Both the position numbers and the translations under genes were made by a program. A DNA stretch of 64,000 bases from Rhizopus sp. PT2906 (taxonomy: Eukaryota > Mucoromycota > Mucoromycetes > Mucorales > Rhizopodaceae). The stretch covers positions 124,001-188,000 of the forward strand of contig JAMYHX010000004.1 in NCBI GenBank assembly GCA_025529335.1, given 5' to 3'. Numbering within the stretch: position 1 is the first letter of the stretch; each line of letters opens with the position of its first letter. Below are positions 1-8,639 of this stretch, one piece after another. The notes beneath the pieces are model-generated. The model saw only the letters and a list, made by a program, of their open reading frames with translations. It was not told where the DNA came from and ran no database searches.

Positions 1-692
1 TTAGAAGCTACAATGGTAACGGTAGCCATATGGCAATACAAAGGCCACCAAAAATCCATAGACCACCCTCTAGACCGTCTCCTTCTTTCCACCACTTACT
101 CAATGACGATAGTGCGGTATCCAGAATCGCCTACTCTTTCGAGTTCAGTCAGGTAGCGGACGTAACTATCGGATGGGATCCTGTCGAGGTTCGAAACGGG
201 CGAAGACTTGTTGAATTCAAGATAGAACGAGAACTGATGAAGCCATCTCCTCAAAAGCACGCCGTACGCCAGATAACTGTCACCTATATGACATATCCAA
301 CCAAGTACTATTGCAATTTGATCAGTCATGGTGAAGGCAGCAAACGAAAGGAAATCTTTACGCCATTAATCATATCTTGTATCCACTGGCCACAGCACGA
401 AAACTACTTTGTCACCTCTTTTGATCTTATCACGATATTTAAGAAGCTGCTCGATAAGGAATTTGAAAAGCCCATTATAAACCGAATGAGAAGGCATCTT
501 GAATGTTTGAAGCCTATCACAGTCTACCCAGATCGTATTGAAACCAGGGACTTTTTTGATAAAGTTGTCAGTTATACTTTACCAAAATCTGCAAGTATAT
601 CCAAGGAATTTAAAGTATACCCTTGGTCTGAAATACAGGTAGCCTTAATCAAACTGGCTTCTAAGCTCCGTGAACAGTCTAGATTAAAGTAG
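1..692 (+). CDS. DUF7082-domain transcription regulator (Medusa/Ren1-like), 3' part only
   Basis: The reading frame is open from the left edge of the window through the ATG at position 30 to the TAA at 692, so this is the C-terminal part of a longer gene. The visible residues match the DUF7082 domain of fungal developmental regulators related to Aspergillus MedA and Fusarium Ren1. Landmarks are a GRRLVEFK block near residue 57, a CIHWPQHENYFVTSFD block near residue 117, an RMRRHLE block and a KVYPW motif close to the C-terminus. These positions count from the ATG at 30. Members of the family act in the nucleus in sporulation and morphogenesis. The domain assignment is from recalled family sequence; a role in asexual development here is inference. 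The true start and any upstream introns lie outside the window. Confidence 0.75.
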   Translation, partial: RSYNGNGSHMAIQRPPKIHRPPSRPSPSFHHLLNDDSAVSRIAYSFEFSQVADVTIGWDPVEVRNGRRLVEFKIERELMKPSPQKHAVRQITVTYMTYPTKYYCNLISHGEGSKRKEIFTPLIISCIHWPQHENYFVTSFDLITIFKKLLDKEFEKPIINRMRRHLECLKPITVYPDRIETRDFFDKVVSYTLPKSASISKEFKVYPWSEIQVALIKLASKLREQSRLK

Positions 693-3600
693 AAATATTT
701 GTCGCGTTTGCTTAATGTCTTTTTCTAATAAAAATACATATTTTTTTTTTACATTCACTCTTGTCTTTTTCCCTATTTAACCTGAATACTTGTAGCGTAT
801 TGTGCTAGCTCTTTTAATGAGCGTTGTACATTTCAAGGCTAAAAGCAAAAATAAGATGGCGTTGTGTTATTTAAAGCATACCAGCTGCCTCTTTCTTGGC
901 TTTTCTAAAGTTGTAAAGCGATAAAAAGGCAGTTTTAAAGGGAGAACTGTCTATAAATTTACAAAGACACAACTAGCTTTTAGTCAATTCGGTTATTAAG
1001 TTCAGGAGTAACATAAAATCGAATGCGGTAGTTGTCGTTCAAGCATATCTATATACTGTATTTTTATTAATTATTGACATTAATTTTATAAAATGCTGTC
1101 ATAAAATAAAAAAATTATTTGCGTAAAAAGACGACAAAGAAAAATATGTTTGAATAAAACGACATCATGTCAAAAGAGAGAGAGAGAGGGATAATGAGTA
1201 TATGTAGAAAAAGAGAGAAACATATGTTAGTATTAGAGCACATATCCTAATATTAGTTTTACTTACCACCGAAGTGCATTCTGGGGAGAGTAGCGATAAC
1301 TACCCAGGATAGTTTAAACAAAAAAAAAAAAAGGAACGGAGGACAGAGAGAATCCAGAGCACAAGAAGAGGCAACTGGGAGAACGTTCCAGATATACACG
1401 CCAGAGAGCAAAGAGGGCGGAACAAGCGAGTCAGAGTAAGGACCATGAGGACAGGCTAGTTTTGCATTGCCAAATATGACTACATGTTCTTCTGATTTCA
1501 TGGAAAGACCGAATAAAGAATTTAAACTTTTACAAACAGACTAAAGAGGGCTATTTCTAATATTAAGTTAATTTCAACTCCAAGGCAGCCCACTTGTTAA
1601 TATTACGAAAATATTCTTGGCGACGACGAATTTACATTTCATGCAACATGAATTTTGTTCTCACCATGGGTGTATTTATTTTCGATCACAGGCGAATTTA
1701 CTTTCCGAAAAGAGTATATAACCCATCTTGATCTGTTAAGTTGATGCTCCCTTCATACGATACAAGTTTTCATACAACATAATACAAATATACCTTTCAT
1801 TCTAATGTATGTCTAATACATACGAATGTGTACATGACGGATCATGCTTCAGAAAAATGAGGAGGAGATGACACTTTATTCAAGTAGCTTAACTATAAAC
1901 TCAAGGGGCTTCATATGAAAAATAATGTTCAAAAGCGTACTAGGGCTCATATAAACATCTCTTTTTTCTTTAACAAATGTCTTGATAGCATTCTATTCAT
2001 TGTACAAAAGATGCCTGTTTCCAGTCTTTTATAGATTACACAAGTGATGGCTGTATCACAGGAGCAAGAAGGATTTCGAATGAGTGGGGACAAAAAGGGA
2101 CGTTAAGGGTAGATTAAGAAGGATCGAGGAGAGACTATGTTCACATGCAACAGATGGCGTTTTTATCTCCACAAACAACCCTGTAAAGGATTTGCTTCAA
2201 GCAATTATAATCCTAGCATGTCCATAGTGTTGATTTAGTCTTGAGATGCAGACCTGAATGCTTCCTTTTAGGCAAGTGCTATTGTTACTGTCAAAAGATG
2301 CATAATAAAAGATCATTTTTTATAACTGTAAAAGATATAGATAATCATGTGTAAATTACGCCTAATTTGAGCCCTTAATCGAACTTTAAAACATGAATAG
2401 TATTTCTGAATTAGCAACAGGGCAGCATTATACAACTTTTTAAACCAAGTGCAATGTTAATACTTGAGTTTATTCTTCTTACAAAAGCCTTTATAAGCAT
2501 TATATCAAGACGTATACATACATGAATATGATGTCAGCAAGTTCAATATTCTTTGGTTATTTTAGGCTATTGCATTTGATAAATGGATTGACAGGAAAAT
2601 CAACTCAGCAGAGCAGGCGACGATCAGCAAATAAAGTGCATCATTCATTATGTAATATCGAAAGGACTCGAAAGAATAAACTACCAAGTATCCTTTTGTT
2701 TACGAATAACGCATGTTTTGACATATTTTAGACTTGACCTTGGTGTATGTTATGATGAATGATCAATAGTCAGTGAGGGATTTACAAAGTGAGATTGTGG
2801 CTATGCTTTTAAACGGAGCTGGATAGAATGTTTTTGTATCCGAGTCATTACAAAACATTGATACATTCCTGACTTTGACAAAGTTAAACTTGAAATGATC
2901 GACCGTACCGAGGCCACGTTTAAAAAGGAATGGATGAAAAACAAAACAGAAAAACAAAGCTAAAACGATCCAAAAATAACTATTTTACCGATGACGCTAT
3001 ATCATGATGTGCATCAAGAAGGTGTCATAGTTTCTTGGCATAAATAACAAATGTAAAAAAAAACAAAAACAATGCCTCTTGACGAGTTTCAATAAGGACT
3101 GCGGACTGAAGCCACAGCTCATTTAAAAAAAGAAACCAAAAGTACTAATTTAAGTATTTGCAGCACCACACCAGAGATGAATACAATCGAGGTTCGGGAA
3201 CAGAAAAAAATAAGCTCGGATCCTCAGTGCTAAGCTGGGATCTACAAAATTTGATAATGATAAACAAAAATGGTGTTGGTTATGTAAACAAGATTTTAAT
3301 TTGCATGCAATTTCATAATCATTTTATATATTTTTGACGCTAAAATAAAACGCATTCATGGTTACTCAAATTAATGTTGGATTCAGGAAGTACATGGCTC
3401 GGTTGCCTAGACACTTCTATTTGCAGAAAGTCATAACTATATTTGTTGTCAGGGATACGTCTCATATCCAATTTTATTTCCTTTTACTTTTGTACGTAAC
3501 TGACTTTTTCTTAACGTGTTGTTATTCACGTTTAGAGTTTAAGGAAAAAGACTATTTAAACGAGATTCGAACATATCGGAGATAACGTTTAGTGTAACTT

Positions 3601-3953
3601 GTTCATTACAGAAAATAGGGAAATCTCTGTTGATGAAAGTCCGGGTAACCAAATAAGTTTTGGTGTTTATCATCAAAAGACAATCTAAAGCTTCTGCAAA
3701 ACAAATATACTAAACTCTTAGGCATTTTGTACGTCATCTTGAGAACTGGACAAAAGGGAAGGAGCCTGTCGAGGGTTGTTGACAATATCGACCTTCCATT
3801 TCCCCCTTTATCCTATCACTTGCGTTCATCCTTTGATTAAACTCCGCTAATAAACTAATTACTATAAATGATTACTGCTTTATCCCTTTTTTTATTCCCT
3901 TTTCTTTTAACTTTTTCTTTTTTCTTTCAAAACTCTTTAATTTATAAAAGAGA
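693..3953. other. Gene-poor intergenic region
   Basis: About 3.3 kb with no convincing gene. Open frames on both strands are short, lack recognisable domains and show no exon-intron pattern. A (GA)n microsatellite lies near 1175-1190, and A/T homopolymers are common. The right-hand end would hold the promoter of the secreted protein gene that starts at 3954, with a run of pyrimidines just upstream of the start. Confidence 0.6.
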
Positions 3954-4805
3954 ATGAGAATCACTCTCTTTTTACTTTTTATATGCATAACAACAATAAC
4001 AACTATTATTGCTTTGCCTGTAACCACTACAACCAGTTCTATTGAAGAAGAATTATTGGAAACATTAGATGACATAGAAGAGCCATCATTTGGTGTGCAA
4101 GTGGATACATTATCACAACTAATTGCAACTCATCTACACTTTGATCATTTGGACGCAGTTATTGGTCATACAGATAAAGAGATAGCGATGCAGTTCCGAC
4201 ACCATATTCAGATTACCATTCAGCCTACTACAAATACAAAGACAAATCATGTCCAATTTACGCTTCAGCAATTACCATCTATTGATATTATGGATCTCGA
4301 GATTCTTAAATCACAGATCTTTGCCGCTATTCAAGCCCACACTGAAGGCATCCTACCTCTCACTTGGGATAAATTAGCTGATAAATTGAGTCGCCAAGCG
4401 ATTGAACAGCATGTTCGACAGCTACTGCTCACAACCTGTCCTTCAGAAGAACAAGATGTGATCTCTTCTCAGTGCTTGAATGATAATGCAGTCAAGTTGA
4501 ATCAAGATTTAGAACAGTACATCATGGCACACCTCGATCGTGTATTTGAAGCACTTGATCAATATGCATTACCTGATCTACTACAGCATACTGCAGAAGA
4601 TTTAAAGGGCATCCTCAAGTATTTTAATTCTGTGTTCTTATCTAGTGAAAATAGACAATTTGTATTACAAGTCATACCTTGGAATGACGATATTCACCAC
4701 TTCAAGTCGAAACTACTAGAAATTGCCTCATTACCTTCAACTGGAGAAGACAAATCACATTCAACTTCGTTCTTTATTGAATTTGCTGGTATGGCAAGAG
4801 TTTAA
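3954..4805 (+). CDS. Secreted protein of unknown function
   Basis: A single uninterrupted frame of 283 residues. The first 20 or so residues form a clear secretion signal: Met-Arg, a long hydrophobic core, then an Ala-Leu-Pro cleavage region followed by a Thr-rich stretch. The mature part is acidic, rich in Leu, Gln and His, and predicted to be mainly helical. It has two cysteines about 14 residues apart near residues 162-176 that could pair. I recognise no catalytic motif or known domain. The start is supported by the signal peptide and by the pyrimidine-rich leader. The gene is flanked by long non-coding stretches on both sides and has no introns. Secretion to the cell surface or medium is inferred; the function is unknown. 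Confidence 0.7.
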   Translation: MRITLFLLFICITTITTIIALPVTTTTSSIEEELLETLDDIEEPSFGVQVDTLSQLIATHLHFDHLDAVIGHTDKEIAMQFRHHIQITIQPTTNTKTNHVQFTLQQLPSIDIMDLEILKSQIFAAIQAHTEGILPLTWDKLADKLSRQAIEQHVRQLLLTTCPSEEQDVISSQCLNDNAVKLNQDLEQYIMAHLDRVFEALDQYALPDLLQHTAEDLKGILKYFNSVFLSSENRQFVLQVIPWNDDIHHFKSKLLEIASLPSTGEDKSHSTSFFIEFAGMARV

Positions 4806-5222
4806 ATCACCATTTGTACATTTATATCGAATACCCTTTTTTCATTTTTCTATTCTTTTTTACTATTACCACTATTATACATCTCAAACATACATACGCA
4901 CTCTTGTTAAACTTTGTACATAATAAACACTAAAAACTTGCTTTTTACTTACCTTTCATAATACACGTGCTTTAGCAAGTCAAAAGAAGAAAAAAATTTT
5001 TAGGAGGAGCTAAACATCCGCATCTACAAATGCCAATTACCCGCTGTTAATTATATAAAGTTACACTGCATCGCCACACATATAATTGATGTACCCTTTA
5101 GTGGAGCACAAACATGACACGGACTGATAAACATTCAGAATATTAAAATGCAGTGGTGATGGGCTCGATTAGCGGGTTCTAAGAACCCCCAATTTATTTC
5201 CTGTCCACTCTACCAATCAGCC

Positions 5223-5255
<33 letters not shown>

Positions 5256-6108
5256 GTCCGGCAACAATCTAAAAGTTTTGAAGAGAGATATGACAGCCAC
5301 ATCTTTAGGCGTAAAAGTCAAGCTGTCTTTTTTTTTTTTTTTTTTTTTTTTTTGGCTTTGAAGTTTCCTGAATGCTAATTCATGTAGTAAACTATTCGCT
5401 TTTTTGGTCTCAGTACAATTCTTCATATAGTAGTCTTTGCTAGAATAACAAATAGTGCAAGAAATATCTGTTGTACGTCTTAATATTCATTCAATAGACG
5501 TCATATCAGACTGATCACTGTTTGTGTAGAAGAGGAAAGAGTAGGAGCATCTTGCGTTTGCAAAGTAAGCATACTGACCGTGGTTGGGTTTCTTGTCATA
5601 CTGAATTCATTTACATGAATATCAAAGCAAGTGAATACGGCCCTACAGAGTGGTTGATGTCTTCCTGCAATAGTAATAGGAACATTCAATAATTTTACAA
5701 TCATCTACTGCAACGAGATAAGAAATGTCTGTAGAATGTGACAACTGGGATTGCTGAGTCTTTTAATGAACAATCTCCATATTTTCTTTTTGTTCATGAC
5801 GCCTAGAACCATAAGAACTGGTAGCCAAGTACCTGCTACTTTTATGAGCCTCTTTCTGCCTCTCTCTGCCTCTCTCTCATTGGGTGCCTCAGTAAGTACG
5901 TCACTCTTTGAAATAGCCAAGCGAAGACTCAATGATGGGATTTGCGAAAGTTTTGAATGCAACAGATAAGACTACAAAATTTTTAAAAAAATGTAAAGAA
6001 TAGATGAATAAAGGATGTATTTATTGCTGAACATAAAGTACATTGAACTGTATAGTGAACGACTTCGACTCCAAATTAATATTTTTTCATTTACAATATA
6101 TATATAAA
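4806..6108. other. Intergenic region with homopolymer tracts
   Basis: About 1.3 kb between the secreted protein gene and the 3' end of the U1 gene. It contains a foldback element at 5161-5223 followed by a 30-nt A tract (5224-5253) and a 25-nt T tract (5329-5353). Other open frames are short, of low complexity and without recognisable domains. No further gene is seen. Confidence 0.55.
5161..5253. repeat. Short foldback element followed by oligo(A)
   Basis: The first ten bases (GGGCTCGATT) pair with AATCAGCCC at 5215-5223 with a single bulged C. Inside lies a palindrome at 5174-5188 (GGGTTCTAAGAACCC). A run of 30 A follows directly, and 75 bp later a run of 25 T begins. A structured short sequence joined to an A tail could be a retroposed small RNA or a tiny SINE-like insertion, but no source RNA was recognised. 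Confidence 0.35.
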
Positions 6109-6271
6109 ACGGGGGAACAGGCGGCGAACCACCCATTCCCCCAAAGCAAAAATTGTGGCCTCGAGACACCCGAAGGTGTTCGCAGCAGGGCCGATCGTCG
6201 CTGTGCAATGACGACCAATCCTACTGTACATCCGGGGTTCTTGAGTCCAGATGCACGACCCAGGTAAGTAT
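6109..6271 (-). ncRNA. U1: U1 spliceosomal snRNA
   Basis: Read on the minus strand from 6271, the RNA begins with ATACTTACCTGG, the canonical U1 5' end that pairs with 5' splice sites. Stem-loop 2 carries the U1A-binding loop ATTGCAC closed by TCGTC/GACGA (around 6203-6222). Stem-loop 3 is ACACC-TTCG-GGTGT (around 6166-6179). A single-stranded Sm site AATTTTTG follows (around 6147-6154), and a GC-rich terminal hairpin with a TTCG loop closes the 3' end (6109-6142). The length of about 163 nt equals that of typical U1. A TATAAAA box on the minus strand at 6301-6307 sits 30-36 nt upstream, as expected for a Pol II snRNA promoter. U1 recognises 5' splice sites in the nucleus, and the many GTAAGT donors in this window are complementary to it. 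Confidence 0.95.
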
Positions 6272-6300
6272 GAAGAGCAAAAGATGAAATTTGCTTTTTC

Positions 6301-6307
6301 TTTTATA
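6301..6307 (-). promoter_or_regulatory. TATA box of the U1 snRNA gene
   Basis: TATAAAA on the minus strand lies 30-36 nt upstream of the first U1 nucleotide at 6271. The spacing is that of a core promoter, and no other TATA-like site lies closer. Confidence 0.6.
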
Positions 6308-6836
6308 CTTTTTCAAGCTGTGACTGTTTATTAAAAATTTTATTTATGTCCAATAGAAATCTACATTTCAGTAAACAATGACTGCTTATCTCAATTTGTC
6401 TTACCTTCCTATTCTGTATGATTATGTATTCTTAGAAAAGAACTTTTGGCCAAAACTAAAATCAAAAAGAACTATACATATTGTTGATTTAAGATATTTG
6501 TCTTTATCTAAATAACTCTTCAAACAAGAGTTTCTGAATGTGTTCAGAATTTTCAAGCGTAACATTCTCAAGTAGCACTTGAACGCGTCCATCAATAATT
6601 CCCCCTTTTCTTCCTGCGCCTTAGTAACCACTAGAGGGAATATATGCTTTAAGCACATGGGTTTCTCTAATTTCACACTTATCTTTTTACAAAGACACTA
6701 TTTTGTCTATGGTTGGCCGTTTCTACACGAATCAATTATCCTTCTAGTTAAGCCAACATTCAAAACCATAGTTAAGACAAAAAAAATGAGCATTTTTATT
6801 CATTGTGAGAAGAACAAGATATTTTTATTGACAAAT
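6308..6836. other. Intergenic, U1 promoter side to RPL7 3' end
   Basis: About 530 bp holding the upstream region of U1 and the 3' flank of RPL7, both on the minus strand. No convincing open frame is present. Upstream snRNA promoter elements, if any, would be here, but none could be recognised by eye. Confidence 0.5.
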
Positions 6837-7955
6837 TTAGTTCATGGCTTGAACCAAGTTGTTGATGAAGTGTTCACGGTTACCAGCATCACCACCTTCA
6901 ATGAAGTGACGGAACTTTCTGCGCTTCCACATGTTGTTGGGGTTGGAGAGCTTGAAGGGCCAGAGGAAGTTGTTGGCTTCCTTGAAGTGAGGACCGACAG
7001 TGGCGATTTCGTGGATGAGGTCTTCAACACAGATGATACCGTACTTGCCAAGAGCTTGTTCGATGACAGCGTTGTCATGGATAGGGATACGTTGACCGTT
7101 GAGCTTGGCATATCCACGCTTGTAGATCAATTCACGGATGGTCTTCAAGTTGGGAGAACCGTAGGTGACATAAGGTTGAACCAATTGGAGCATCTCGGAG
7201 GTAGCCTTGTTCAAACGGACAAAGACACCGTTGTTGATTTGCAAGAGACGCAAGAGTTGGAGAACCTTACGGGGCTTGGGAGCAATGTTGTTGATACCAC
7301 GGATACGAACAACAAAGACCAACTTTTCTTGGGCAGGAACATAGTAGTTACCAGTGGCCTTGGCTTGACGACGGAGAGCAATTTCCTTGCGTTCGTTAGC
7401 CTTGTATTCAGCGTGGTACTTAGCAGCACGCTTGAAGATGTCACGTCTCTTGGCGATCTTGGCCTATTGTTGTCATTCATGGTTAATATTCTTTTCTCAA
7501 TTCTGTACATGTATGTGTGTATGCGTGCTCTTATTTCAGTCCCGAAAGATGGTTAATTATGGTGACTTCATCGTCGTGCAAGACTAGTCCCAAGGTGTAT
7601 ACCTTTTGTCATCACACTAATGCATACACGCATATACACACACACATTTAATTAACTTGCCTTGCGGAGCTCAGCCTTCTTGGCGGCAGCAGCTTCAGCA
7701 GCCTTGGCGTTAGCCTTGTTCTTCTTCAAGAGGGTTTCAGGAACGAGAACGTCGTTGGCAGTAGGGACGGTGCTAAATGAGATGTCAGTATATAATGTCT
7801 GTCTAAGCCACCCACACCACTCTCTCTAATGTATTGTATAGACAGCTGCTTTTTTAAGCAGTATATTTGTGTATACTACTACTGTCTATACACTGCTGAA
7901 GAGGAGAAGAGAGAGTTGGTTTAGTGAATTAAAGAGCTACTTACTAAGCAGCCAT
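6837..7955 (-). CDS. RPL7: 60S ribosomal protein L7 (uL30)
   Basis: Three exons: 7945-7955, 7661-7772 and 6837-7463, giving 249 residues, the usual length of eukaryotic L7. Exon 1 codes only for the first three and two-thirds codons. The basic N-terminal helix (repeated Lys and Ala) leads into the block FVVRIRGINNIAPK, then RLLQINNGVFVRLNKA and the C-terminal NNLVQAMN, all typical of uL30. The protein is part of the large ribosomal subunit, made in the cytoplasm and assembled in the nucleolus. Intron 1 (7773-7944) is GT-AG. Intron 2 (7464-7660) starts with GCAAGT and is a GC-AG intron; only this donor keeps the frame ELRK-AKIAKRRD. Intron 2 also carries a probable C/D snoRNA, as ribosomal protein introns often do in fungi. 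Confidence 0.95.
7522..7634 (-). ncRNA. Probable C/D-box snoRNA in RPL7 intron 2
   Basis: On the minus strand, box C GTGATGA (7609-7615) and box D CTGA (7536-7539) are 76 nt apart and are brought together by a long outer stem, in which GTGTGTATATGCGTG pairs with CACGCATACACAC. Directly upstream of box D, with one base between, the minus strand reads ACCATCTTTCGGG (7541-7553). This is perfectly complementary to the highly conserved large-subunit rRNA sequence CCCGAAAGAUGGU. By the box D plus five rule, the 2'-O-methylated base would be the G of CCCG. A C'-like ACGATGA lies between them. Host introns of yeast RPL7 genes also carry C/D snoRNAs. Termini are approximate, and the rRNA match is from memory of the conserved sequence. 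Confidence 0.65.
7835..7892 (-). ncRNA. Structured hairpin in RPL7 intron 1
   Basis: TGTATAGACAG at 7835-7845 is a perfect 11-base inverted match to CTGTCTATACA at 7882-7892, enclosing two smaller stems. On the transcribed strand this would fold into a branched hairpin within a ribosomal protein intron, and an ACA triplet follows at its 3' base. It could be half of an H/ACA-like RNA, a splicing-control structure, or a chance palindrome. No guide target was identified. Confidence 0.3.
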
Positions 7956-8639
7956 GTTGGTACTGTCTGGACTGATGGAAAAAGAGAAAGGTCAACAGTA
8001 AGAAAAATTTTTTGATAGTTAAAATGGTGTCCAAAAAGTCACGCTTTTTCAGTTTCCGAAATACAGGACTCCGCAACAAAACCTCGAAATGTTAATAGTT
8101 CATCTTTCAGCATTTTAATTAAAGGGACGCTGTTCGTAAAGACAGACATTTTATAATGATCTCTTTGCAACTTACTCTTATTGCGCATACTCAATAAAGG
8201 TTTAGCGTACCTGAAGACGTCTCTCTCTCTCTTTCAACAAGACATTGATAATACATAGTCATATAGGTGTTATTCTATTTAAGAGCAGTCTATTTTACCC
8301 TTAAATATGACTAATACTAACAACATGTCAAACGGTGAAAAAGAATCACAGTATTACTCGTTCAATCTTGAAGCCAAGCTGTCATACAGCAATTTTAAAT
8401 CTGGAAAGATCTAAAGGAACGCTTATTTGCGAGTATATAATAGCTCTATACTTTAAATAAACGTCCATGTATATATATACACTTGGAGTTGCTGCCCTAC
8501 TGTTATTCATCTTTACCTATAATGAGTATTTTACATACCACGCGTCTGTATAGCAGTAGTTCTATACATTTCTATCTTTTTCTTTACTTTATCAACCCAT
8601 CTATTAAAGACAAACAACGTTTTTCTTCAAACACGTTAA
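7956..8639. other. Divergent promoter region between RPL7 and the Sel1 gene
   Basis: About 680 bp between the start codons of RPL7 (minus) and the Sel1-repeat gene (plus). A (CT)n tract lies at about 8220-8233. No additional open frame or RNA gene was recognised. Confidence 0.5.

Noticed and set aside
1259..1501. Minus-strand open frame of 80 codons
   Set aside because: It spans a homopolymer run and has no recognisable domain or upstream signals.
6043..6267. Plus-strand open frame of 74 codons over the U1 locus
   Set aside because: It is explained entirely by the U1 RNA gene on the opposite strand.
6579..7556. Plus-strand open frame of 325 codons
   Set aside because: It is the antisense shadow of the RPL7 coding exon and runs through the snoRNA intron; no domain.
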